From contig JBAJFE010000060.1 in the NCBI GenBank assembly GCA_037903355.1, positions 1,178,001 to 1,242,000 on the forward strand: DNA of 64,000 nt. Direction: 5' to 3'. The notes beneath the pieces are model-generated. The model was not told where the DNA came from. It did no database searches and saw nothing but the letters and a program-made list of their open reading frames with translations. Both the position numbers and the translations under genes were made by a program. The DNA is from Trichuris trichiura. Lineage: Eukaryota > Nematoda > Enoplea > Trichinellida > Trichuridae. Positions 1-10,725 of this stretch are shown in pieces. Position 1 is the stretch's first letter. Each line of letters opens with the position of its first letter.

Positions 1-503
1 GTTTAAGGTTTTTCACCGTAAAACCGGAATTTCACAAATTCTTTGACCTAAAGCACGCGCCGGAAGGAAAGGACGTCGTGCATAATCAGCGGTTCAAGAC
101 CTTGGGGAAATTGTTCTTGGAAAAGTTGAAAAGAATCGTCATGGCATGCGAAGATGAGCACCTGCTGAAGGAGGAGATAAAAGGGCTGAAAATGGACCAC
201 GATCCAAGACATGTTGGCCTTACTGAACTGAAGGTGAGTTCAATATGCAAACCGCTATGAGAACAGTTAATTAGCGTAGATATAGGCGACCTCATAAACC
301 GCAAGAAGTAAAGTGCCTTTTTCAATTTATAGAATATTTAAACGATCACTCAAAAGAAGAAGATGTCGCTCTTTCTGTTTTAGGGTGCAAAACCTATACT
401 GATGAAGTTCATTGAGCAAGAAGTCGGAATGACCGAAGAACAGAAGAAGGCATGGGCTGAAATGTTCAAGAAATTCGAAAAAGAATACACCGCATTGCAC
501 TAA
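1..503 (+). CDS. Globin-like protein, 3' part (cut by window edge)
   Basis: Two exons are visible: up to 233 (open at the left edge, codons starting at base 3) and 384-503, joined in phase 0 over a 150-bp intron (GTGAGT...TTTTAG). The encoded C-terminal ~116 residues read like a globin fold: an FFTVKPEFHKFF segment (C/CD region), DVVHNQRFKTLGKLFLEKL (E helix), a His-containing F-helix region near KMDHDPRHVG, and a closing GMTEEQKKAWAEMFKKFEKEY (G-H corner and H helix). Globins bind haem and carry O2 or sense gases and redox state. The E7 distal position appears to be Leu (KTLGK) rather than His; which His is proximal cannot be fixed by eye. The start lies outside the window. The fold assignment is moderately confident; function is not inferred. 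Confidence 0.6.
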
Positions 504-2409
504 CTGGCAAACTGGCAATCGTTACTAGCAGAAATAAAGAACTCACCAACTGACAGTCTTTTTTCCTATTGCTTTTCGTAGCGGCTATTTTGTGAATATT
601 CTCAAAGCGGCTATGCAAAACTGACGAACGAAACAGCTCAGCTGGAAAAAGGGATTCACCATTAGATCAGTGAGGCAATAATGCCCTCAGAACCCTTTGT
701 CAGCTGTCACAAGTTTGCGCGGGAAACATTTTAAAAACTGATACGAACCATTGCGCTTAACCATTCGGTCCCTTTAAAGATGGCTAAGGTTGCGCAGCAA
801 ATATTAATAAAATATTGGACGCTACTAGAAAAGGAACCTCTTCCAAAAATAACAAAGGCTAATATAATTCAAATATTTCAAACCCAACAAAACCCCATTA
901 CTAATAATCAGCGTTTTCCCCAACTGAGTCCTTACGTTATTCGCTAATGCTAATATTACAATAAGAATATAAGAAGTTTCAAATGGAAAACTGCTAAGCG
1001 GTTTGTTAAGGTTAGGGTGCATTGTTACGATGGATACGCGTCAAGGTGGAAAACAATAAAATAAAATATTACCTGCGATCTTTGTCTTCGCCTGCGGGCA
1101 GCCTGTGCAACTTTCTACTTTGCTTTTCTTCTCAGCGCATTTTTAAAAACTCATCCGGGATATTCTGTACATAAAATTCAAATATTTTCGATCGATTTTC
1201 CCGGAGCGCATTCCAACGCTCTTTCGCCCACTTCCGCGAAACCAAAAGCGGAAGTCCGCTTTCCACTCAGCTTTGCGTTTCAAGAATTAAACGCTCGTAC
1301 GGGCATAACAATCATTTGTTTGCTTAACCTTCTTGCATAGCTTTTCTTCCCAACTTTATTGTAAGACGTAGTCGTCATTATGAAGTTTCACATTCCAACA
1401 ATTCAACATGTATTGTCATGTTTTATATGCAACAATCAGTCAACATGCACAACGTTTGGTGGTTGGGACACCTTGTTGAAGTGAGCATCCAATTTATGCA
1501 TTGAAATTGTATCTGATGTCGGCAAAATTACACGTCGCTCCTTATTTGGCTACCGGATGCCGTACTATTGTTGCTAAACGCAGAATATTTAAAATTTCCA
1601 ACTTCTTCCTTTTTTGACCTTTGTAAGCGTTCGAATAGACAGTTTCAGATGGCAAAGAGCGCGTAACAATTTGGCTCGTAGATGGAAGGCAGAAAAACCA
1701 AATTTTTGACCAGCCTATAGACATACCGTAGCATAAACATCATTCAAGCATGACCGCATAATTGAATTTCAAATCTTCGCAATGCCGCGGCGATAAACTG
1801 GCAACAAACGATCACTATTTGCGTGATCGGGTTGAATTCCAAAAATTATTGCCACATTGCGTAACGAATCTGTACACGTCAGCATTCTGAAAAAGAAATA
1901 ACGTTTCAACTTTTGTTTACTCGCAAATTTTGAAATTTCAAACCACCTCATATCAATCGATGAGAGCTGTATTCATTTGTTTTTCTCAACATACAATGCT
2001 TATGGTCCCTATGGTTTATTATTGGGAAAGAAAAAGTTTTCAACATTCCAACTAAATGCAATGCTTTACTGCTTGAAGACGTGGCAGGTTGTTTAAATAA
2101 AATTAAAAACATAGCGTAAACGAAGCTTAAAATTATTTTCTACATTCTTTGAATGCGGGCCTATCGTTGCGCGAAAAAGCGAAGGTTATACGGCGTCGAA
2201 AAAAGGGTAAAACTAATGGAAAAGTGGTCAGAAAGTTCAAAACAGCTTAACGGTCGACTTTTGCCAAAACAAAGTTGAATTTATTGTACTACTTCAAGCG
2301 CCACCGTTGCAGAGGAATAACGCGGAAAAGAGTTGCGAACTTTGGCTGGCAACAATTTTACGTCTACGTCAATTCCGGCGAACAAAAACAGCGTAGCGAA
2401 AAGAAACAG
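504..2409. other. Intergenic, no gene recognised
   Basis: AT-rich sequence downstream of the globin-like gene. Only short, stop-interrupted reading frames without family motifs were found, and no repeat structure stood out. Confidence 0.5.
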
Positions 2410-2802
2410 CAAAGTTGATAAGACTTTTTCTTAAAGTACCAATACTTACCAGGCGACGAAGGCTATTTGTTGCCTGAAAATGGCAACATTTCAATCGCAC
2501 AACGTCCAAACAGCCGCCCGGAGGAGATGAGTTGGCACGCCGGAGAAGTTCCAAGCATTCAAATGTACTCGATTGATGCATTGAACAAGAATGAGAATGG
2601 TATGGAAAAAACTTTTAAAAATTTACTATTCGAAGAATATCAACAGTTGCGCAATCCAACTGCCTTAGACGTTACAACAACTTACCGTACTCTTACACCT
2701 GATTATCTTTTTTGTGCAATTTTCCAAGCGGAATATGATAATTCGTTAGGCGAGCTCATTGACGAGCATTTACAACGCGTTCATTTAGTTTGAAATTGTC
2801 AG
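2410..2802 (+). other. Exon-like open stretch upstream of Axin
   Basis: An open frame runs from after a double stop near 2416 to a TGA at 2791-2793, containing KYQYLPGDEGYLLPENGN and a tail ending ELIDEHLQRVHLV. No family is recognised. A strong donor (AG|GTAAGT at 2803) follows nine bases after the stop, and a good acceptor (TTGTTCAG at 2877) lies 75 bp further on, just before the exon that carries the Axin start codon. The stretch may therefore be either the end of an unknown gene or a spliced 5' leader exon of Axin containing an upstream frame. RNA data would decide. Confidence 0.35.
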
Positions 2803-3111
2803 GTAAGTTATACTCGCTAGCGGAATTGCTGGAGTGTTTGTTAGAGAAGGCAAGGCCAAGTACAGTACTTTGTTCAGGGGCAAACCTGCACATCGTACTG
2901 TGCCCCTGCTGCAGCGGTGCGATCAAAGGGATTTGATGGTGCTCGATGGCGGTCAATTTCCGCGATTCGCGGCAGCGTATTCGATTGTTTTACGTTCATA
3001 GGCGGGCGCCGAACGCTGCATTTTATTACCATTTTTATTTCGACGAGGTCTCGCTGCAGCAACCTCCGCGCACGGTATGCGCCTCGATTGAAACCATCGC
3101 CGGCGATTTCG

Positions 3112-6100
3112 ATGTCTGCAGCTGGCAAACTCGATGAGGAAATGACGGCGGAGTTGTCTCCACTCCCGCCGCGCCCACCAGCAGTCGGTAAGTGGCCTAA
3201 AGGATGCATTTTTGCTTCTTGTTCTCTTTGTGCAATTGGTCGTACTCTCCGCGGTCCCTAGGCTACACGCCTTTCCTGTCGGCTTACCACGGACTTAGGG
3301 CGACGCGAGTAAAGATGTTCATATCCAAAACAAATTAATAGATGCTCTATTGTTTGGGCATCGTTTTACGCTTTGCATTTGTATTCGCTTTTGTTGAGTG
3401 AAAGTATTGGTAGAAAAAGCGAGAAAAGAAAAATTGGTCAAACTACGCCCTTATTATGTTTCGCTGCTTTGACTGCTCTGTAGAGACCCATTTGTTCGTC
3501 GTACTTTCTCCAATTCGTGCGTATTCAATCAACGTAAGAGTAGTAGGGAGCACTGTTGCAATTGTGGTGAAAGTTGTCCGTTGAAAGCAACGAACGCTAA
3601 GCACGTTGAGGTCGTTAAGAAGTTCACTTCTCTGCCGCCTCTTTTATCGTTCGCGTTATGCATCGCCGAAACCGAATGGGTAATGCGGTTTGGCTGTATT
3701 GTATAGCGGAAGAAGAAACCCTTTTTTTCTCGGCCGCTCTACGCCGCGCATGAATAGTTCACTCTCTCTTTTGTCGCCGTCTCTTTTATTTGGCTTAATT
3801 TTTGACTATTCAGGCGCTTCGTTCGACTCGGCCACCAGCGGAGGTCGATCGCATTCTTCCGACATGAAAGTGTCCGATCCTTCTCGGTTAAACAAGTACA
3901 ATTCACGTGCCCAATCTCCGTTGCTGGTCACCTCCCGGAAGTGAGTATTGTCTACAAACACACTTTGCAATTGGTTAGCAAAAAAAAAAATTTTTATTTC
4001 TTATTTAGGTCATCTCGAGCTGGTTCGCTGTCGGACTTTCCAAGAGAAGGAAGCGAAGAGGCGCCGCTCGGATACGAAGTATGCGATGACGACGACGGCG
4101 ACGATGACGCTTCGCCCTATTCCGAAAGAGCCACACCGCCTTACATGCGTTGGGCTGTAGATCTGCAGAATGTGCTCGAAGATTTTGAAGGTTAGTAATT
4201 TCCTTTTTTTTAAAGAAAAAACGAGAAAAGAATCGACCGCGTTCGCGCGGGCGGCACCGTACTCGCCATCAAAGGAAATAGTAACATCTGGCGACCGTGG
4301 CGCACGCTGTGACACTTTTTCCATTGCCTTCGGTCGCATTGATCTCTTCCCGGCCGCCCGCGACGTAGCGCATCTGCCGGTGTCCTTGTTGAGAGAGAGA
4401 GACTTCGCTTTGCTACAGTAAGCCGATAGTAACAACTTGAAAATCGATTTTCATTCTGCCCTGTGAAGCCGCGGGATTTCCGAGTGTTCAACTGCTTATT
4501 TAAACGCGTATATGCGTTGGTAGTTTTTAAAAAAGACGATTATACGTATTTCCTCGATATTGAAAGCAACATTTGAAATTTTCCTTCATTGTTAACGCGT
4601 AGGTACACAGCGTCGCTTGGCAACGATTTGCCGCCTCCCAAACATCTCTAAATATTGTTGCTTTCGACGTAGGCATTGAAATGTATTATCTACGCTTTCA
4701 ACTAAAAAAGGCAAAATGTTATCTACAAGCGCGATCGTCAACCTGTGGGACAGTTTGACCATAATTGAGCATTTGGAAGCTCTTTCTATGTCTGCTTGGT
4801 TCGCAGGGCCCCGCGCGCAGTTTTTGCACGCCTTTCACGGCCTATTGCCCCATTTTCGGCCTCCGTTACAACCGGTTAGCGGCATTTTGGCTATTTTTTA
4901 CGTTAACGACAAACCCTTTATGCTAAATTGCGCGCAAAGTGATCAGAAAAGCGTTCGCCATCGTCTTCAGCATGGCAAAATCAAAGTTTGAAGAGCTTTC
5001 AAGATTTGCACGCTGTTTTCCGCTGCAAATTTTTTTAAATCGCTTTTTAAAAGGAAAATAAGCAACTTGAAGCATTTCAATCGAGGCGCAGCTTGTGACT
5101 TTGGTTTTTACGAACGCAAAAGTAAGCTAAATGTAAATTTAAGAATAATCTTACCTGCGAATCATTAACGTTACGGTCTGTAGGTTTAATTTTGCAAGAA
5201 CTGGTAAAAATTATCGTGCAGACAAACAATTAATGCTTTTTTTGTTACGCCTAAGGTCCATTGATGGATGTGCTTCAAGTTTTTGCTCCCCAACTTCGAA
5301 AAAGGCTTTTTCCATTGCGGGCTGAAGCTGCTATGTTGTACTTTGTTCCAAACACGCTCTGCATAGGCTGTATAGCTTTCGCATTTTTGGCGTACCGATT
5401 GACACATAATTTTAAAGGTCGGAAAGTTTCATAAGTTAACATAGAGTAGTAATTTATTGGCTATTGTCCAGCAAAAAGAGCTGTAACGCTTTACGCGGTC
5501 TAAATAGGGGGAATAATTATCCTTTGGTTGCTTCTTTTTGTACGGATTTTTATGTCCCGTTGAAAAAACTTTTATTACTAAAATGTCCAGAGCTTTCGGG
5601 TCATTCGAGACCCGTCATCAGCGGTCTTAAGTTGTTGCTTAAGACCGCTGATGACGGGTCTCGAATGACCCGAAAGCTCCGGACATTTTAGTAATAAAAG
5701 TTTTTTCAACGGGACATAAAAATCCGTACAAAAAGAAGCCAAAAAATGAAATTATACGGTCCCGTAGGAAGACACTATATCTTCAAAATAATTATCCTTA
5801 TACAATTAAAGCTACTGCGTTCGAACGTTGGCATTGCTACGTAACTTATCGGACACTGAGTATTCGAATCTTTAGAGCAGTTGATCTTGTTTGCCAAAAA
5901 TGGCAATGCCAGACGGATAAGAGACCGAACACTGCCGAGAATTGGGTAAAGCTTGCAACAGCTTAGCTTTTAAACAAAAGCAATGAAAAACTCGTTCATG
6001 CTTGCAGGCTTATGTGTTACTAAATGATTTTTGCTTTAGGCTTGCAATTATTCAAAAAGTTTTTGAATAACGAAGGCTGCGGCAACGAGTTGGACTTTTG

Positions 6101-8895
6101 GTACGCCTGCAAAGGTTTAAAACAGTACTCGGAAAAGGAGAGACCGTTAATCGAGCGCGTAGCTCACATGATTCATCAAAACTACGTACGACCACAGGGC
6201 GAGTTCAGCTTGACGTGTATTCGCAGCGAAACGCGAGTGGAAATTCAAAAAAGGTTCGTAGCGAAGGAAGTTTCGCAGACGATGTTCAATGCCGCCCAGC
6301 TGGAGGTGGAATCGTTTCTTCGCATCAAGCATGCCGCCTTTGTCGAATCCGACATGTACATCTCCTATTTGCAAGTTATCCAGACGGGTGGCTGGGATAG
6401 TCCAAAGTGTTATTCAAATGAATCTCGATCCAACAGTTCGAGCAACAGCAGTAGCGATGCTCAACGGCCCTCATCGACTCTTTTACCGACCGTCCATGAA
6501 GAAGTTGAAATTGAAACGGAACAGCATCCACAACAACAACAACAAACTCAAAGCTCCAAGCCGACAACAAACGTTGACACCACCACTACAAGCAAACCGA
6601 AGAAAACTGACGAAAGTGGCAAAGCTGCCAGCGGTTGTAAGGAGTGTACGGCCCCTCCGTGCTCCTTGCTAACCACAAGTACATCCATAACTACAACTGC
6701 AGTTTCTCCGTCCGTATTGGTACCTTCGGAGATGGTCGCCATTCCGGTTCGTAAAAAGAGTAGTGGTCAATCGAACTTTGGCAATCGTTTGACCGCTGGC
6801 GCCTTGGTAGCCACCCTCGAGCAACGTATGGCTTACTCGGCTTGTCGTAGTTCTCGGTAAGTACTGCGCCTTTAGGCTACCGTCTTCCTGGTTAAGAGTA
6901 CTTGATTATTCTTAGATCCGGCGTTCCTCCAAATCCGTATCACACAAAGTACGTACCCTACCTCCCAACCAGTGCTCAAGATTCCGAGCTTCAATCGATG
7001 TCCAGCGACGCGGCTACGGAAAGCAGCCTGTAGGCATTATTTTGAACTAAAAAAGAAAAATATTTTTATTTTTAATTGCTTTAGCAGCAACAGTCGATAT
7101 AGGCACAAAGAGCGGCGTATCATTCGCCAGCACATAGAGCACAATCGCGATCCAATAGCCAGCCAGATATTTATTCCCGTAAGTCTCTTTGATTGTTCCC
7201 GCAGCGGTGGTGGCAAACATTTCTTTCTTTTCTTTTTTTGCAGCGCACTCAGCGGGAGGTGATCGCCCGCGACATGATGGACGAAGAGTTCAAAGTGCAA
7301 GTTATTGAAAAGTTGGAGCACGTTCGTCGAGAACGCGAAACGTACGAAAAGTTGAACGAGTCGTTGCAACGCTTGTCCGAACCGGAAAACAACTCGAACA
7401 GTCACCGAGCGGCCGTCGAGAAGTTTTGCAAAGTCGAGAAAAGTTTTCGAGCCGCTCCCGAGGACGCCGAAGCCATTTTGGACGACTACTACACGCGGGT
7501 AGGATGGAAGGACTCGCCGAAGCATTCGCCAATGCGATCGCCTGGTTTCGCCTTCGGCAGTCGTCGAAAGTCGCCCGGTAGGATAAACATCAACGCATGT
7601 GACGTCATCAAAATTTGATGACGTCACATGAGCTGCTTCCTAATTTGCGTAAGAATTGGTGACCGACCGTTTTGATTTTGTTTGTAGTGTCAAAGTCGCC
7701 GGATCGACGCGGAATTCGTATAATGACAACATCTTATCCATTGCCGTACGCGGTGGCTCAAACTTTACCAATACATCCAGCTGCGGTTTCAATGTTGCGC
7801 ACGTCGTCGTCGTCATCCCAAGAAGCGCATCCTTTGATCCAAGTGCCTCCCATTCCTGCTCATTTGATGTCCAAGCATCGCAGTAGCGGTCATGGAAATC
7901 CGGCCAGCTCTCATAGGTCGTCCAGAGCGGAAGGTGGTGGAGGTGTGCCTTCAGGTGGCGCTCAGCAGCAGGTGCAACGCGGAGGCCAATCGTCCACGTC
8001 ATCATTTGTCAAGAATTCCAAGCAGTTTATGCGTTTTCCAATAATGGCATCCGACACGAGCGGTATAAGCAGCGGTACGTCAAGCGATCCAAGCTTGGTC
8101 AGCGCCAAAATACCGTCCGTAGCCAGCTACAACAAACCCGTAACGGAGCAGTGGATTCTTGAGGAGAGACCGCCGCCCGGTCAGAATCCCTACGACAGCG
8201 GTGAAAGGCATCGAAGCAGCAGGGTCTCCTCGTCGGGAGTTGTCAGTTTTGGCGGCAAAGTGTACAAAAGCAGGTGGGCATACTTTATCGGTCATTCGTA
8301 GCGCCGAGCGATCATTGTAATTTTTTTTTGCTCTTCAAGTTCGCACAAGGGTAGCAATAGCGAGTCGTTGCAAAGAAGTTCAAATACGGAGAAGAGCAGT
8401 AGGCTACACAAGGCTGGCGCGTCTGCCGCCAACGAAGGCTCCGTTGGTCAAAGCGGAAATTCGTACGCGCATTTCATGCATATGCGTAGGCGTATTGTAG
8501 CTCGCATTTTTTTAGGCGAAAGACGGCAGGTACACGAGCCAATGTCTCCGGGCCTCCAATGAGTTCACCGGCATCCCAATCGGTCAGCCACGAGTACATT
8601 TCCGTTGGTTATTTTCTTCCCAATGAGTCGACACCGTATGTAACACGTTTTGCCGGAAGGCAAATCACGTTAAAGCAATTTAAGCAATTAATTCCGCGCA
8701 AGGGCAACTTTCGGTATGTTTGCGCGGTTAGCTGTTGTGATTGTTGTTACCTTGTTGTTTTGCAGCTACTTTTTTCAATGCGCTTCGGACGAATTGGGCA
8801 CGGGCATGATTCAAAAGGAAGTAACGGACGAAAGCGAAGTGTTGCCAATTTGGGAAGGCAACAAAATAGTGGCCAAGATCGTCTGCGTCGATTAG
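3112..8895 (+). CDS. axin: Axin, Wnt destruction-complex scaffold
   Basis: Exons: 3112-3187, 3814-3940, 4009-4190, 6040-6856, 6916-7029, 7085-7178, 7244-7577, 7688-8273, 8340-8462, 8516-8713, 8766-8895. They total 2781 nt, all phases agree, and the product is 926 aa. Axin scaffolds APC, GSK3, CK1 and beta-catenin so that cytoplasmic beta-catenin is phosphorylated and destroyed. Domains in order: a tankyrase-type motif RPPAVG (about residues 20-25); the pre-RGS signature LGYE...ATPPYMRWAVDL; an RGS domain (about 125-240); a PNPYHTKYVPYLPTSAQDSE block; a GSK3-binding helix (about 472-515); a beta-catenin-binding helix EDAEAILDDYYTRV (about 543-556) followed by SP-rich sites; and a DIX domain (about 844-926) ending KIVCVD. 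ATG 3112 has no in-frame ATG upstream. The exon 9 acceptor (TTCAAG) and donor (GTACGC) are the weakest junctions. A glutamine/threonine-rich, CAA-repeat linker follows the RGS domain. Identity is very secure. Confidence 0.93.
5530..5739. repeat. 102-bp-arm palindrome with hammerhead-like cores
   Basis: Left arm 5530-5631 and right arm 5638-5739 are reverse complements with a 6-bp spacer (TTGTTG) and about one mismatch (CAGAGC versus CGGAGC). It lies in Axin intron 3 (4191-6039). The arms carry the Penelope terminal-repeat motifs seen elsewhere in the window: CCCGTTGAAAA, CGGAGCTTTCGGG, and CTGATGA followed by a CGGGTC/GACCCG stem and GAAA. It looks like a head-to-head pair of Penelope terminal repeats. 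Confidence 0.85.
5648..5675 (+). ncRNA. Hammerhead-ribozyme-like core in palindrome
   Basis: Reads CTGATGA, then CGGGTC, a six-base loop, GACCCG, then AAAG. This fits the CUGANGA / stem II / GAAA layout of a hammerhead if the first C-G of the stem is counted loosely. A mirrored copy on the minus strand occupies about 5593-5620. No cleavage-site strand or stem I partner was located with certainty, so activity is not claimed. Confidence 0.4.
7596..7630. repeat. 35-bp perfect palindrome with two TGACGTCA sites
   Basis: In Axin intron 7 (7578-7687). Two 17-nt arms (CATGTGACGTCATCAAA and its complement) flank one central A. Each arm contains a full TGACGTCA octamer, the consensus CREB/ATF site. 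Confidence 0.85.
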
Positions 8896-9458
8896 CAGTT
8901 GCGTTTTTGTCGAAAACGGCACGCGCACGCCTATGTAAGACAATAATACGAGCTTATCGTCCGAATTAGGCAAACACAGTGCGTTTGCTTCTTGCTTGCG
9001 CAAGAGCGCAGCCCATTTCTTTTTTTCTTTGTTTCTCTATTTGTGAATAATAATAACAGTAATAATAATAATAATAAGAGCAAATAATAACTATTATTAT
9101 TATTATAATACGAATACTGCGCGCGGCAGTACGATCGTACGCAACACATTGCATAGGTTTCTGTTTTATCGCACACGTCCTCCTCCTCCTCCTCACTTGT
9201 GTACTACGTTGTGTTTGAGCCCGCCCGTCGGTGCACCGGTCAACGCGCTGTTCTTTTTGCTGCTGCTCGCCGTTCTTCTCTTCTTTGCCGTGAATGTCAA
9301 CAGTTGACCGCAGTGTTTCGTCTGTCTACATCTGAAGTTCTTTTTTCTTTAAATTTTCTTTGCTATGGTACTTCGTTGGCGGGCATAAAGCTGACGACGA
9401 TTACCGTTGGATAAAGTTGTTCCGTCGCACCGTCTGTTGTGCGATTCGGCAATTTGAA
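8896..9458. other. Axin 3' flank with microsatellites
   Basis: Contains an imperfect (TAA)n/(ATT)n tract at about 9046-9112 and a short (TCC)n run at about 9178-9194. No gene was recognised. It probably includes the Axin 3' UTR. Confidence 0.55.
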
Positions 9459-9618
9459 GCTAACGTGGGGTTCTTAGTAAATGATGACCAACTTTTGCCT
9501 TTGCTTATTTGCGAAATGCGCGTTAATTCTTTTAGCTAATCTTGGCGTCTGTTTAAATCTAAAAATCTACCGTATGTAAATGTAACTTCTTGGTACGGGG
9601 TCCGTGTAGTTTCATGCT

Positions 9619-10085
9619 GAGTTTCTTTTACGGAAATTTTGTCCCGTTGATAATATTCTTATTATTCCGGAGCTTTCGGGTCAAACGAGACCCGTCTTCA
9701 GCGGTGTTAATATAAAGCAATGACTTAACGAAAATTCGCGGTGTTAAAATGATGTAACGGGTATTGCGCGAGGATGTTTTAACTGTTTAAAGTCAAATGT
9801 TTTAAAGTAGACTTCATTGTGTGTCCTCATCTTCTGTCTGTCAGCTAGCCATTCTTCTTGTTGTGGATATGTGTTGTTCTTCAGAAATTTCATTTTAAGG
9901 TACTCCATTTGGTTGGTTTTGATCCGTAGTTCTTTGTTTCCTTTTTGTGTTTAGTCAAGTGAGCAGCATTTAGAGCGGGTGACAATGTTTGCCCATAGTT
10001 CGTTTATTTCTGCTCCTTGGTCCGAAAGCTACGGAATAATAAAAATATTATCAACGGGACAAAATTTCCGTAAAAGAAACTCAAC
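9619..10085. mobile_element. Internally deleted Penelope-like foldback element
   Basis: Terminal inverted repeats of about 60 bp: the GAGTTTCTTTTACGGAAATT...TATTCCGGAGCTTTCGG end at about 9627-9685 is mirrored at about 10022-10085. The left end carries the hammerhead-like motif on the minus strand (CCCGTCTTCAGCGG). The interior, read on the minus strand, still encodes a short stretch ending TFDFKQLKHPRAIPVTSF, which may be a relic of a 5' coding region, followed by stops. The RT and endonuclease are absent. Judged a deletion derivative that inserted into the 240-bp array. Confidence 0.6.
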
Positions 10086-10627
10086 AAAAAAACCTACCGT
10101 ATACAGTTTTTAATAGTCAGGTTTGATTCAAATCACCTGCAATCCAATTTAGCCATTTATTAGTTGTTTTCGTCAAAGTCTGAATTAACCACTGTAACAA
10201 CCGTGCAAGACTTTACTTAGCGAACTAACTACTACAACAACAACAATAACAATAATACAGTATAACTTCCAGATTCACAAGATGCTTGGTTACGATCGGG
10301 TTTGCTGTTGCTACAACCACTATTTCAAAACGCGTAGAGAATGCTGAACGCACGTTTAGCTAACGTGGAGTTATTAGTAGATGAAGATTAACTTCTGCCT
10401 TTGCTTTTTCGCGAAATGCGCGTTAATTCATTTAGCTAAGCTTAGCGTCTGTTTAAATTTAAAAATCTACCGTACGCAGTTTTTAATGGTCAGGTTTTTT
10501 CATAGTAGATCTTCAGATTCACGGGTTTGGCCTGTTGGATGTATCTGTAAGTAAACTTCAAAATGCCCTACCAACGGATGGATGAGCAAATTGTAAGAGA
10601 AAATACAGAACAATTTGTATACCGTAC

Positions 10628-10657
10628 GTTTCGGAACTGCTCGTGTTCCGTCGTCAG
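10628..10657 (-). ncRNA. Hammerhead-ribozyme-like motif of the Penelope element
   Basis: On the minus strand, downstream of the RT stop: CTGACGA, stem CGGAAC / GTTCCG with a seven-base loop, then AAAC. Hammerhead motifs in Penelope pseudo-LTRs are established knowledge. Here the stem starts with a C-G pair that would use the G of GAAA, so the fit to the consensus is imperfect. Confidence 0.5.
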
Positions 10658-10725
10658 CAGTGTTGGGGAGAAGGTGTTTATTCGGTAAGGGGTTTATATA
10701 GCGCATGGGTACAATGGGTGTTTGA

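Noticed and set aside
7037..7627. 196-codon minus-strand frame opposite Axin
   Set aside because: It is the antisense shadow of Axin exons 6-7, has no motif of its own and crosses several introns.
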